Part shown: piece by piece, positions 23,401 to 33,919 of the stretch | Position numbering within the stretch: position 1 is the first letter of the stretch | How the letters are laid out: each line of letters starts with the position of its first letter | NCBI GenBank assembly: GCA_032622095.1 | Contig: CP136062.1 | Span: forward strand, 141,564,351-141,628,350 | Direction: 5' to 3' | DNA length: 64,000 nucleotides | DNA from: Siphonodentalium dalli | Taxonomy: Eukaryota; Mollusca; Scaphopoda; Gadilida; Siphonodentaliidae | Made by a program: the position numbers and the translations under genes | Notes under the pieces: model-generated | Databases searched by the model: none | What the model was told of the DNA's origin: nothing | What the model saw: the letters and a program-made list of their open reading frames with translations, nothing else

Positions 23401-26400
23401 TGTTGAATTGTAAACATGTTCCCCGTTCCTAGGAACGACAGGCAATCTCTCTGCATAATATTTCGAGCTATTTCGAGCGATAACGTTCACGCTTGATGTC
23501 GAATCTGGTATTGCATTGAAAACAAACGCTTCTCTCTCTGCATAATATTTCGAGCGATAACATTGCATTGAATTTCCCGTCATACAGATAAGTAGATAGC
23601 GAAAACGACGCTCTTTATATAGACACTGTGGAAAACTAACGCTCTTTATATATCAACGCTATTAACTTCGAAGTGCCGATTGCGATACGAAATTGTGAGT
23701 GTTGATTTGTAACCGGGATTTCTGAGAAGCATTATGCCTATAACTACCCCCCCCTAAGCCCTGACCTAAGTGTCATACATACTATAACAATGATGTTGTA
23801 AGAGTATGGCATCCAATAAATCTTCCCGCATAGGAAATGCACTCAATTTTCCCGTATAACTCTGCAGATGCTAATAACGTTGAATGGGAAACAGACGCTC
23901 TTTATAGCGATGCGTCAAAAACAAACGCTCATTAAATAATCACTTGATTAACCCCCACCGTGTCTTTGTGGTGATTTGGGAGTGGATAAAGGGTGCTCTG
24001 AGCTTCTCCAAAACGCGACCACAGCGGTGTCGGTGGGATTTTACACTTACATACGAAATTTGAGCTCAATCTGTACACGCGTTTTGGATTCTATGAAGTA
24101 CCCACACACATATATATATATACGGAGTTCTCAAAATATATAGTATAGACTAGCCGATGAGCCCGACGTTGTCCGGGCTATTCAAAACCCAAATTTCAAG
24201 TCGATGGCTCCACCCAGCCCGAGTTGTCCGGGCTATTCAAAAAAATCCGGGCTATTCAAAAACCAAATTTCAAGTCGATAGCTCTACCCGTTTCCGAGAT
24301 CTGGTATGCGCATGCGCGAAGCTGGCGTCGCACGGGCTCGGCGATCCGATAAAATTCGTATCCGGGGCAAGATACATTCACATACCAAATTTTAAGTCGA
24401 TAGCTCCACCCGTTTCCGAGATCTCGTCTGCGCATGCGCGAAGCGGGCGTCGCACGGGCTCGCCAATACGACAACGTCCACCGCCCGGTGAAACTACACA
24501 AACGTACCAAGTTTCGTCCCGATCGGTCGAGAATCGTATATTTGTATAAATGACAGACAAACATACAGACAAACAGACAAGCAGACAAACAGACAAACAG
24601 AGGTCTTCAAAATATATATGAGATGTGTAATACACAGAGTTTCTCATAGTATTTTATCCAAATATAGACCTTACTGAAACCAAAAATGGATTATATCGGG
24701 CAGTAGTGGTTTTTTTTTTATTAATATGAGGCACCTGAAAATTTGTGTCAATCGCAAAAAAATTTAGATTTTGTTTTTCAATTTTACTAGCTGATGCATC
24801 TCGTACAACTGAAATATGCCCTTATACACCATAATATTACTAAATTGAAGAGGAAATGTTAATATACATTTTGAGAGGGATATCTTATTAAATTTTAACC
24901 CTTTTCATGCATAATTTGGCAATTTATTATAAACATTTACCAAAATTAACAGAAAATTAAAATTAAAAATACTTTAGTAGCAATATGAAGCAACCATAAG
25001 TTAATTGAAATATCTAAACATAATGATACAACATCAGACAAAGCCTCAGGCATGGAATTTTACCAGATGGCAGGGCATACTGTCTGTTTAACAAACCTGA
25101 CATGACAGTCCTGCACGGCAGTAATTCTAGTGGTGATGTCATCACCCCCCCCCCCCCACGACTTAGGGTGGGGCTACGATTCCCGATATGGCTACTGGTT
25201 GCCGAAAGCTATCGGGTCAACCACTGCCACCTTTTCCCAATTGTGGGGGGGGGGGGGGGGGGGGGCTAACACACCTCCAAATTGTGGGGGGGGGGGCTTT
25301 AGATCCCCTGACCCCCTAATGGTACCTGATGTCCATGCAAAACTCACAGATTTATCACTTTCTTTACTATATGCAGGCGAATCCATGAGTTTCTTCTTTA
25401 AATATGTCCAAAATGTGGCCATTATCATTTGAAAATAAGAAAATATGAAATTAACAACGTATCATGGCGAGACGTGAAATTCCGTAAAATTCTAATTTTT
25501 CTTATAGGAATCACTGAACTAAATGTTTTCCCATAGGCTACAGTGTTTACGTTTCGGCCAAATTCACTGAATTGAAGCCTGCATGCCATACCAGTGATGT
25601 TTACCCAGCTAGATTGTCACCAGTTGATCACGAAAATGCAAGAAAAATCATTAGTCATGTGTTTACTTTTTAAAATAAATCCCCAAGTGTACGACAGGGC
25701 TATCCCACAGCCAAATTTGATCTGGATAAACCCAGAACTACAGCAGCTAGTTAAAAAAAAATCCCGCTCACAAAAATCCATTCCCCCACTAATTCACCAG
25801 TTTAAATTATTTATATATGATGTACAAATAAAATAAACGGGATGTCATCCTTTAACAATTTGTCGCATGTATCAGATGAAGGCCATTCTTCAGTAACCCT
25901 CACCTTCACGGTGTACTCGCTCCCCGACTCGGGAACACATTTAGCTCCCTGATTCCTATATGCGACTTCGCTAGGTTAAGCCTCGGTTCCATATTCCCGA
26001 TTTTCTGTCCCGAATTAGTATGTTCGGCACAAATTCGGGACAGACCATGAAATCGGCAGTATTCGAGAGATTTCTGTACTAGTTTTATTCCACAAAACCG
26101 CCGAACTGATGCCGAATTATGACAAAATTTAATCGTCCCGAACATTGCCGAGTATTCCAGAATGCTTCCGAATATCTTCCCGAATGATCAAGAATTATCC
26201 AGAACTTTCGTGCGAGTGGCTGCCAAATTGCCCAGATTACTACCGACTTACACCGAATTGTTGCCGAATACCCCGAATCAATGCCGAACTGGTACCGAAT
26301 TGATGCCGAATAGATACCGAATTGGTATTCAATTGCTGCCGAACGTCCCGAATCGATGCCGAATTTTGCAGATACACCGGATCTCAGTATAAAAGCAGCC

Positions 26401-29400
26401 ATACATGGCGAATTCGGGAATATATTAAAGCTCGTGGGCTCTTCCCCTAATAATCCATCCAAATTAATTCAATCAAAGAGATAACATTAATTCAATTGTG
26501 TCCGCTTTTGCCGTGTTCAGACTTGACGATTTTCTGTGTGCTATATCTCCAACAACAACAAACCGTGGGGTGAAGGAGAAGATCACTCGATCTTTTCGAC
26601 CATCCCGGGCGCTTCGCGCCCATCTACTCACTCACAATTCGGGAATAACCTACCGAATACTGCCGACTACTCCAGAATATCCACCCGAATATTGCCGAAT
26701 ACTGCCGACTACTCCCGAATAGGTGCCGAATTGCTCCCGAATTTCTCCCGATTATTTACAAATCGGGAGCGATTCGGCTAATTGGTTCCCGATAGTTTTG
26801 AACATTTCAAAACTGTCGGGAGCGAGTCCAGAATCGTCCCGAATCGACCCCGATAGCACCGATATCCCCCATCATGTTCGGGGGTAAAAATTCACTGTCC
26901 CGACTCGTCCCGAACTTACTCCACGATTTTTGCAAAATTATGATTCGGGAGTCATTCGGGAACATTCGGGGTGGGAAATCGGCGATATGGAACCGGGGCT
27001 TTAACAAGCTATGATTTGTATAGCTTGAGATCCCATATCGGTTACACTGGTGTAAATGTTTTCCATATGCCTCAGTACAAACGTTCTAGCGTACACTGTT
27101 TTCAATATAAATCCTAGGTCAAAAATTTTCTTTAAATATGAAAGATTGATATTTGCGGAAACTTTATATGCAAAAAATGTCCGTCTAGCAGGGAATTCGC
27201 CTTTAAATTTTGTGTTTTCGTAACTAGTGTCAGAATCGCACTAAAAATAATGTCATATTTTAGATCACACCACTAAATTCAACTTCACTAAAAATGGTTA
27301 ATTCCTGTGTCAATTGCTATTTTACCTATGGGAAATGATAGAGAAGAGGTGTGATGATTTGTTAAAGTAAAAAGCACACAAGGCTATTGACCAACCAGGG
27401 CTCAGTGTCTATTTTATTCTCTCCTTTATTCTCTCGCATCCGCTATATATAGATGTCACTCCGAACCGTATTTACACCAGTGTAACCTATCCGCCTGCTG
27501 GCACCGCCAACATTGTTAACATTAATTTTTTTTTTAAAGAGCGTTGCTTTTTTCGGAAGAAGTGACCTCAAGGTGAATTTGAGTTATGTTAGACCGAAAT
27601 TGCTCATTTTGTGTTGCAAAATGTATCAGACAAATCCGTTATTTATTCGAAAGTACGGTTTATATAGAGTTGCAGTTCTTTGTGTTAATGTTAGTGGTTC
27701 CAGCAGACGGAGAACTGTTCTCAAGCTAGACAGATTAGCACTGCCAGGACCTATATAACTGATTCACATTGGTAGCGTATAGCATCGTAAGGTTTCGGTG
27801 AAAATGTCCATATAAACTCTATAAATTCTATAGATAAGCTCACTGGATGACTACGATCTATTGTCCTTTTAGACTGTTTCCATGTTTCATTACTTGCACG
27901 TGCATGCATGGTCTTACAATATGTATCGAATGTATTCCAAGAAAGGAATGTAAATATACCAGTTAAATAGCCTATAGCTAACATGCACATCGATACATTC
28001 GGACCAGGAATGTCTGGTATTCTGGGTTATACCCAGGTCATTGTGTTTAACCAGTTTCCAAGGTTCCACAGAAACGCTCTTAATTATTATACCGTGCCTC
28101 GATATATCTCACAACGGATCATCTTTGTTGTTAACCGGCGTAAAGAAAAAGGACATGCGTCCTTCTATGGACATGCGTCGTTTTATAGTACTATACTCTA
28201 CCACTTGAGTCGGGGTTTTTTCCCCAAGGCATGTATACATACACAGTCTCTTTACATGTATGTCAAGATTAATCTTGAACTATTTTGATCCCGAGAACGC
28301 GATGAGAGAACAATACATTAGGTCTGATTCGATGTCTTAACATTAAACAAATTAGACAAAACAGTTCTCAATGAGGATATAAACTGAAGAGTAATTGCAA
28401 TAAACATAAAACGTGAGACCGCTCTTTATCATCTACCTCTATTTGGTGACGACAGAAGACACGCTCTTGTATGCAGGAGACCATGGGTGTCTAACGTCGA
28501 AATTCGGTCCAATTGAACCAGAACAAAACATTTCATTTGCATCCCTTAGAATCGAAATTTACAAATGGCACACGAAGCATTTCAACTGTTGTGAAAATCC
28601 AGCATTCTTAAAGGGGTACTTACACTAAATTCGGCCTTTTGTTGGGCCATCTTCTTTTATACTCAATATAATACAACAAGAATGCAACAAATGAATGGAA
28701 TGTGAGCCATGGATTAGTGCAGAATACACTCATGTGCTAAATATGACCGATGCAAACAACATGGTAATTATAATGAAAATGAATGACCATCCATAATTAC
28801 TGAGAGTCCATCCGACTCGCCCCGCGTTGCAATAATACGATGATGATATAATGGTTGGAAATTTAAGGCGGTACAGGTACAGGGGGAGCTACTTCAACAT
28901 TGATTATCATGCTAAGTTCTCAACAATTAAATCTTCCAGATATGCATGCAGTTATATCACCAAACTAATGGATTAAATTGAAAAACTATATATATAGAAC
29001 AGATAATTATTGCAAGCATTGGATTATTTCACGAGAACATATAACGCAGATGGTATTTGCAGGCATCTGGAAAACCCACTTCCTTGTTTTCAAGGTAAAT
29101 TTTGTTTCTAAAAACGACAAATATAGTTGAACTAACAAAACAGTGAGTAATATTATTATTAGATGCATTTTTGTGTGATTAGCATACAGATTAATGATAT
29201 ATTGTGGACTTATTTCAGTGAATAAAACCAACCAGTTGGTACACAACACTATTTCATTTGGACAAATGTAGCGATGAACTAAGAATGTGGAAAATTCCAA
29301 CCACAACAATTGTACCATTTCAGAGAACAAAACGGTTGAACTACGCACAGATGTAAGACCCCACCCGCCTGGGCAAAAACTCCCCATTTCAAAACACATC

Positions 29401-32400
29401 CCATTTGTTGAGACCGGGGGTAAATATAACTGCTGTTCCCCTGCATTATTCGATGTGGGTGACAAAATGGGAATGGGCGTGCCTTCACCCAGCGGGATTG
29501 AGATATATAAATATTATGTTATTATGGCTGTGGCATGAGTATAAGATTATAGCCACTATATAGTTTCCTGCTATTGTACATATATGTATATATATTTTGC
29601 ATGTTCTGTGTTAAAGGCACGTGCGGCCTTAATTGTCGAAAATATTCATATTTGTTCCAAACACCGTAAACAGAAAAACATTAAAACGCATACAGTTCCG
29701 TTCATATATACCATGACCATCGCGTAAACAGCATGTTATCATAAAGACCTACTATATTTTACCTAAGCAAGAGCCTGATTGTGTTACGGAAGACAGCACA
29801 ATGCTACGGGCTAATCACACACAAATGGCATAAACGCTCTTTATTAGTTCCATATCAGGAATTCACCAACAAAGAACGCTCTTTATGTTTACCATCATAA
29901 TATAAACAAACACCAGAAAAGTAACTTTTTATGCTTTTGTTTACATAACAATGGTCAAACAAATGACCATAACATACTGTTTATGCGATATTTCTGATTT
30001 GTATACGGACAAAGTCTATCTACATTTTGATGTTCTTTCTGTTTGTGGCGGTATTTGACGGGTGGAGATATTTTCACAGGATACCCACCGCCAAGGCCAA
30101 CCGTGCCTTTAAATCATAGATTTTGCAATAAACTGATTGATTGATTGATTGATTGATAAATATGTATTACTTTATTCGGGACGCATTATTGGGCATAAAC
30201 ATTACGACATTTATTGCACCAATAGCAGTCACTTTATGCAATTCGTTTATAACATATAGATTTCTGACTATGTCTAGATATGGAATTTATCATGAAAATA
30301 ACTTATTTTGGCATGATTCGGAACACCTCAGAGGAGTGTCACATCACTTTAGCACTTTCTATACAAAAGCATCATTCAACACATACAGTAATGCTCTAAT
30401 TAATCGAACTCTTAACCACAGCATAATTATTGGTAACTTTTCAGGATTTAGTCGGATGAATGCCAACAAGCCATATTTCCGACTAAATGCTGAAAAGTTA
30501 CCCATAATTATGCTGTGGTTAAGAGGTCGATTAATTAGAGCATTACTGTAGGTAGTTTTGTTGAACTTATAATCTGAACATTTCCTTCCAAAAATAGGAC
30601 TCATTCTGCACCTTTATTATCTGTTGCCGGCTTGTTTTTCATGAAAACCCCTCCAGATGAATACTATTAGACCATTCCAATGTATACTTTTATAACTGAG
30701 TGCGGACAATCCATTTATTAAAGGGTTAAGCTAACGTGCTATTTAATTTAGTTGTTAGAATTAGGTTTTTATTCAAAATCATGTCACATATTTCTGACTC
30801 ATGAAATATATCTATTTGGATTCCAGAAATATTTTAGTTAAGAAAAAGATTTCTATTTTACTATAAATTCAAATATGTGACATCAACTTTTACTGATTTC
30901 CATTAAATTCCATACGTCGAAACTGAGAATATTCAGAAAAAATGGTCATCTCAGCGCCACATTAAACGGACATGGCTCATTAGAGCTGCCACATTTTGTC
31001 TACGTAATTTGGAAGGAGGTATAAGATAGGTTGAAAATATATACCAAATATTGATGTACCGGCTTAATATGCCTTGAAAAAATACTTGCAATTGTCTCAG
31101 CTATTTTCCAGCTGTTTAAAATTTTTCGCACATAAGTGTGATAAACGCTCTTTATTTCTACCATATCAGGAATAGTTTAACACAGAACGCTCTTTTCTGT
31201 TCTATTGCGGTGCACATTGCTGTTGTTTGTTTGGGGTCCTTATCATCGTGTTCAAAGTAGTATTTTTTATAACTTCAATGCGACTTTCTGGGAAATATAA
31301 TTCCCATTGAAAGGTAGTTCAAGTATTTATCGACCTATTTCGATACTGGGAAAAATTCAAAAGCGAATATTATTAGGTGTATTGTGGAGCGCAAACCGCC
31401 ATGTGCCTTTAAACTATAAGTGTACATTCACACAGCTGCCAGGCAATTTTTCGTGAAAATCATATCTGACTATCTTATTGCATACTATGATTGCTAAATT
31501 CCGAAATGTATTTTCGATTATTTTACTGCTCATTTGGGGTGGTGAAATATAACGAGTTATTGCACGATTGATTCTTGCAATGTATTCTGAAGGCTAATTT
31601 CTGGAAAATACCAGTTCTATTTTTGAACTAATGGAATTACATAAATCACTGCGTATGTAGCAAAGTATGAGGTAAATGCATTTTATAAGTAATGTGTCGA
31701 TCACATCTTTGGCATACAGCAGCCCTCAAGGACCAATTGCCAATAACAATGCCAAGCGAATATGCATGTGCGTGAACGTCCGATAAATGACCTATTTTCA
31801 CGTTTGAAATTCATTAATTGTTATTTCAACAAATTTCCGGACCGAATTTTTTAACTATTAAATATTTGGAACATTATTGGAGGATGAGATATTTCAACTG
31901 CCTTTCCATTGGCGCCTGATGGAATGACACAGCATGAAACAACATGATCCGCATGTTAACAATATTTGACCATCAGAACCTCTCAAGAATGGGCTATGTT
32001 CAATCTCTCTATGTTCTGGTACGTATATAAAACGGAAAAAAAATAAAACAAATTAGCAGTCATTGTTGCGTCAAATCGGGTGGGTCACCTTTAATATTCT
32101 GGACTATTTGAAAGTGACGAATAACACGATATACTTACATCTCGCAGCATAGTGTTGCTGTATATCCAGTGGATCTGGTCTCCCAACGGGCATAAGAGGT
32201 AACATGGAGGCAAGAACGTCATTGGTCCCCGACAGCGAATGATTGAGGTGGGGAACTAAAGCACTACCTATTAACGACTGGTCATATCCACTCGGACTCC
32301 GGAATCCTGTAGGAACTGAGTTCACACTAGAACACACAACTGTGGGGTTAATTGGAACGGGGCGAACGGGCCCTTCTGCAACGAGTCTGTCCCGAGACAC

Positions 32401-32607
32401 AGATCGATCACATCCCAGAATATCGTCAATTCGAAACGACGCTGGCGTCTGTTTTCTCGTGCTTTCTGGACTCGTTGACGTCACAGTCGGGTTATGAGCA
32501 GGAGGCGGTGATCGCATATGATAATCATTCTGGTAGATGTTGGTCGTTGGAACAGTTCCACAGGAGTAATGCAGAGCAGGGTGCTCATTGGCTGGATGGA
32601 ACATCAT
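17266..32607 (-). CDS. HHEX: HHEX-type homeobox transcription factor, three-exon gene
   Basis: Joining 32607-32139, 18504-18317 and 17466-17266 gives 286 codons including the TGA stop, a 285-residue protein; human HHEX has 270. Seen: an eh1-like FRIDDILG at residues 58-65, an LWNPF segment just before the homeodomain, and a homeodomain at about 176-235 with the arm RKGGQVRFSNDQT, L16, F20, the turn KYLSPPERKKLAK and recognition helix VKTWFQNRRAKWRRLKQ. W48, F49, Q50, N51 and R53 are all present. A Ser/Asp/Glu-rich tail follows. The arm and the LSPPER turn are diagnostic of HHEX/Hex. Known for the family: a nuclear DNA-binding factor, mostly a repressor that recruits Groucho/TLE through the eh1-like motif, acting in endoderm, vascular and blood development. 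Both junctions are in frame at GT/AG. The start is the first of two adjacent ATGs. No other recognisable host gene lies nearby. Untranslated exons are not resolved. Confidence 0.93.
17467..18316 (-). other. HHEX: HHEX intron 2 (850 bp, homeodomain position 44/45)
   Basis: Phase-0 GT/AG intron splitting codon 219 (Q44 of the homeodomain) from codon 220 (V45), a site used by many homeobox genes. Contents: no recognisable gene. The stretch around 18061-18115 resembles the 3' flank of the 48 bp tandem repeat at 7.2-7.5 kb. Confidence 0.9.
18317..18504 (-). CDS. HHEX: HHEX coding exon 2 (first 44 homeodomain residues)
   Basis: 188 nt. The acceptor is a run of T then CCAG with AG at 18506-18505. 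The exon opens with two bases that complete a Phe codon with the single base left from exon 1, so phases match. It encodes YSRQFLWNPFF, a basic QKRK stretch, and the homeodomain from RKGGQVRF to LSERQ. The donor is CAG followed by GTATGA at 18316-18311, a phase-0 boundary. Confidence 0.95.
18895..19275. repeat. cluster of GGAATACGG motifs
   Basis: TGGAATACGG or close variants occur at about 18921, 18954, 19208 and 19247, often followed by AACACAGAG or AACAG. It looks like a degenerate short tandem or dispersed repeat. A (TA)n tract follows at 19420-19440. Confidence 0.4.
19276..21198. other. no recognised gene (HHEX intron 1)
   Basis: 20220-20300 contains a GACATTCCGGTGATAAAAAT block and GGTCTTTATTGTTAC, both also near 15400-15545, so a dispersed repeat. 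The open frame 19653-19976 has no recognised domain. Confidence 0.5.
21199..21672. mobile_element. 0.47 kb TIR element, copy 1
   Basis: Left end ATATACGAATCACTGAACTA and right end TTAGCTCCCTGATTCCTATAT are imperfect inverted repeats of about 20 bp. It is closely similar to 25503-25961 throughout, including GGCCAAATTCACTGAATTGA and CACGGTGTACTCGCTCCCC. Non-coding. Confidence 0.75.
21673..22795 (+). repeat. pearl/HINE-like repeat with GACAGACAG microsatellite (interrupted by hAT)
   Basis: Starts GTGACCCGACTTCGTCCGGG, then repeated cores built around TTTGACCTTGAA and AAGGTCAAGGTCACGTCG with CCAAGTTTCATCGAAATC, then GCCGTTTTCGAGTCCATCGC, (ACAG)n and TCTTCCAAAAATATATAATA. A hAT element sits at 22126-22492. 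Confidence 0.65.
22126..22492. mobile_element. non-autonomous hAT element with 8 bp target duplication
   Basis: Perfect 17 bp inverted termini CAGGGACCAGCCTAGGG (22126-22142) and its complement (22476-22492), flanked by identical ATTTCAAG at 22118-22125 and 22493-22500. CAGGG termini and 8 bp duplications are hallmarks of hAT. Subterminal GGGAGAAGTG blocks occur in both orientations. 367 bp, non-coding. Confidence 0.93.
22796..24155 (+). repeat. pearl/HINE-like repeat, A/T tract and GATAACGTT tandem units
   Basis: Begins CAGGTTAGCCCGCCACCGGC and GAAACATGACATTTT, then a ~250 bp A/T tract. From 23166 two direct copies of a CCCCCTTCCTAGGAACGACT unit with ATTTCGAGCGATAACGTT follow. Then come three ACGCTCTTTA motifs, TTTGAGCTCAATCTG, CGTTTTGGATTCTAT, a CA/TA tract and TCTCAAAATATATAGTATAG. 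Same order as 8041-8870. Confidence 0.6.
24156..24620 (+). repeat. pearl/HINE-like repeat with GACAAACA microsatellite
   Basis: Starts GATGAGCCCGACGTTGTCCG. Two cores carry CAAGTCGATAGCTC(C/T)ACCCG, TTTCCGAGATCT and GCGCATGCGCGAAGC. Then GTACCAAGTTTCGTCCCGAT, a (ACAGACAA)n tract and TCTTCAAAATATATATGAG. Confidence 0.65.
24621..25502. other. intronic stretch with C and G homopolymers
   Basis: No gene. 25142-25157 is C-rich, 25245-25265 is 21 G and 25286-25296 is 11 G. The two G runs share the left flank CCAATTGTGG/CAAATTGTGG. Confidence 0.6.
25503..25961. mobile_element. 0.46 kb TIR element, copy 2
   Basis: TATAGGAATCACTGAACTAA at the left and TTAGCTCCCTGATTCCTATA at the right are inverted over about 20 bp with a few mismatches. 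Same element and orientation as 21199-21672. Confidence 0.78.
25976..27004. mobile_element. 1.03 kb TIR element composed of CCGAAT motifs
   Basis: Left end TTAAGCCTCGGTTCCATATT and right end ATATGGAACCGGGGCTTTAA are inverted for about 28 bp with TTAA at each end. The interior is dominated by CCGAAT/ATTCGG motifs (tens of them, as GCCGAA, CCCGAAT or ATTCGGGA). Open frames across it encode only repeat-derived sequence. Confidence 0.75.
27040..27487 (-). mobile_element. MITE-A, single diverged copy in HHEX intron 1
   Basis: Termini GGTTACACTGGTGTAAAT and ATTTACACCAGTGTAACC are perfect 18 bp inverted repeats. The interior matches, reversed and diverged, the 451 bp units at 58179, 59532 and 60885 (for example GCAGGGAATTCGCCTTTAAA and CTGTGTC/GACACAG-type blocks). 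The right flank is TA but the left is TC, so the TA duplication is only half supported. Confidence 0.88.
27488..29610. other. no recognised gene (HHEX intron 1)
   Basis: Contains a TAAAGAGCGT motif at 27535, a direct repeat GGACATGCGTC(C/G)TT at about 28150 and 28169, and short unassigned open frames (27983-28288, 29007-29465). Confidence 0.45.
29611..30112. mobile_element. TTAA-flanked TIR element (TIR AGGCACG…), copy 1
   Basis: TTAA then AGGCACGTGCGGCCTT at the left, AAGGCCAACCGTGCCT then TTAA at the right. Related along its length to 46045-46573. Contains two ACGCTCTTTA motifs with CCATATCAGGAA and TACCAT blocks, and TTTGTTTACATAACA. Non-coding. Confidence 0.75.
30113..30160 (+). repeat. 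(TGAT)n tract after AATAAA
   Basis: GCAATAAAC is followed by six TGAT units at 30134-30157. The combination resembles the 3' tail of a short retroelement fragment, but no body is recognisable because a TTAA element adjoins it. Confidence 0.45.
30384..30550. mobile_element. 167 bp palindromic MITE
   Basis: Arms of about 72 nt starting TACAGTAATGCTCTAATTAA pair with the complement ending at 30550, with only a few mismatches, around a ~22 nt spacer. The termini are TA. It would form a long hairpin. Confidence 0.88.
30551..32103. other. intronic stretch with a dispersed repeat
   Basis: 31090-31430 is a reverse-oriented relative of 6.9-7.2 kb and contains ACGCTCTTTA at 31145 followed by a TACCATATCAGGAA block. 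It ends ATGTGCCTTTAAA, similar to the right end of the TTAA element at 29611. Nothing else recognised up to exon 1. Confidence 0.5.
32139..32607 (-). CDS. HHEX: HHEX coding exon 1 (N-terminal region with eh1-like motif)
   Basis: 469 nt, 156 codons plus one base. It starts ATGATG at 32607 and ends at a consensus donor, T followed by GTAAGT at 32138-32133, giving a phase-1 intron. The segment is rich in Pro, Ser and Thr, as HHEX N-termini are, and is poorly conserved apart from FRIDDILG at residues 58-65. Downstream residues such as LNHSLSG and DVLASMLPLMPVG are not recognised motifs. Overlapping plus-strand open frames are shadows. Confidence 0.9.
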
Positions 32608-33919
32608 TAAATATGTTTTTTTTTTTCTTCTGTCACGGCGTCGTTGTGGTCCTCACCCAGATATGTATCCAATCCGATCAATGGTCCTTAATGTTTCACA
32701 TTTTCGGTGCAATTCAATGTAAGTTGGTTTAAACCTGTAATATAGAGAAACATTTCAAGGAGGTATGGTTGCGTTGTGACCGGCAATATAGCAAACACAA
32801 GTCAAGAACAATATAGGAAGTTAATGATGAACATACATGTAGAAAGAACACGTAGTTTTCAACTGCGAAATTGTAAATTATTAACTGGAAGATTTCACCA
32901 TGCTCTGAAAATAAATGCCGAAGAGCGTTCATCCTGCATTTAGAATCGACCACACAACTCAGCGACAGGACACAACTTTTCCATGTTTCTTTTTCTTTCG
33001 CTTTCGTTGTCCAAAATAAATTCAGTCGAATTTCATGTATTATTCTCAAATATAGCGACTGCGTTATGAGTAACTTAAAACTGTAATAACTATATAGCTT
33101 ACCTTTCAATATAGATGAATGTTCTTTCAGTTTGTAGACTACTGGTACTGAGTTTCACAATCCAACGCGTTTTGACGAGTACGCCTGTCTCAGAGGTTTT
33201 CCACGTGTGGTATGAACCAAGGACCACCTACCCCTGTCACTGTATCCACCCAGGATACTTATCACCCATTTAATGACTGATTTCGGCAAACAAAATGAAT
33301 GGCAAACAAATTGTTAAACAGACACTCGGCTGCCGTATTGATAACGGTACTCAATAAAGGGTATAATACCATACCCCGGTAGATCAAACATACGGTGATT
33401 CGAGGGATTATCGTCAGGTAGGGGAACGGGGCGGAGCATTAAGGCTGTAACACTATATCCCCATTTATTTGTATTGGTGCTTCTGGTCACGTGACTGTCG
33501 ATGAAGGGTTCGTTGTCTTGCTGGTTAATCCGCTGCAAGATCCATTCTTATTTAGTGTACATCCACGAAGCCGCATTTTGCTTCACATTTAAGTGGAACC
33601 AACCTTGCGAACAAGCTGGAAAATATACCATATATACATACAACAATAACCCAGTCCTAATCATAACTGTAAATCCGACCATGTGGAATATGGTGCACTC
33701 TATAATTTGTAAGATAAGGGGGGGGGGGGGGATGGCATGTGTAGACTTTGGATGTATGCGCCGTTGTGCTCAAAATTAACTATGAAACAACAATGTATCG
33801 AGTTTTTGGTATCTATTTCAAGTTATTTATAATAAATCGACCTTCACGCGTACTCTGTAAAGTGGTGTAAAGGATTATAGGGATTAGGGATTATAGACCC
33901 AATAATAAAACCACCCTCT
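32608..33919. other. region upstream of HHEX
   Basis: Should hold the HHEX 5' UTR and promoter, but I see no convincing TATA or initiator. The minus-strand open frame 33314-33538 has no recognised domain. A short G run lies at 33719-33731. Confidence 0.4.

Larger units (their letters stand above)
18505..32138 (-). other. HHEX: HHEX intron 1 (13.6 kb, transposon-rich)
   Basis: Bounded by a GTAAGT donor at 32138 and a poly-pyrimidine CCAG acceptor at 18505. It contains the TIR pair at 21199 and 25503, pearl/HINE-like repeats at 21673-24620, a hAT insert, a CCGAAT-rich element, a TA-flanked MITE, a TTAA element and a 167 bp palindrome, each listed separately. No further coding exon was recognised in it on either strand. 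An alternative upstream promoter inside it cannot be excluded. Confidence 0.85.

Noticed and set aside
25130-25432. Open frame with SPPPP and poly-Gly
   Set aside because: It is created by homopolymer C and G runs.
21199-25961. LTR retrotransposon with 0.46 kb LTRs
   Set aside because: The two copies have inverted ends of their own, lack TG…CA termini, and nothing between them encodes gag or pol.
32243-32732. Plus-strand open frames of 84 and 126 residues
   Set aside because: They are antisense shadows of HHEX exon 1.
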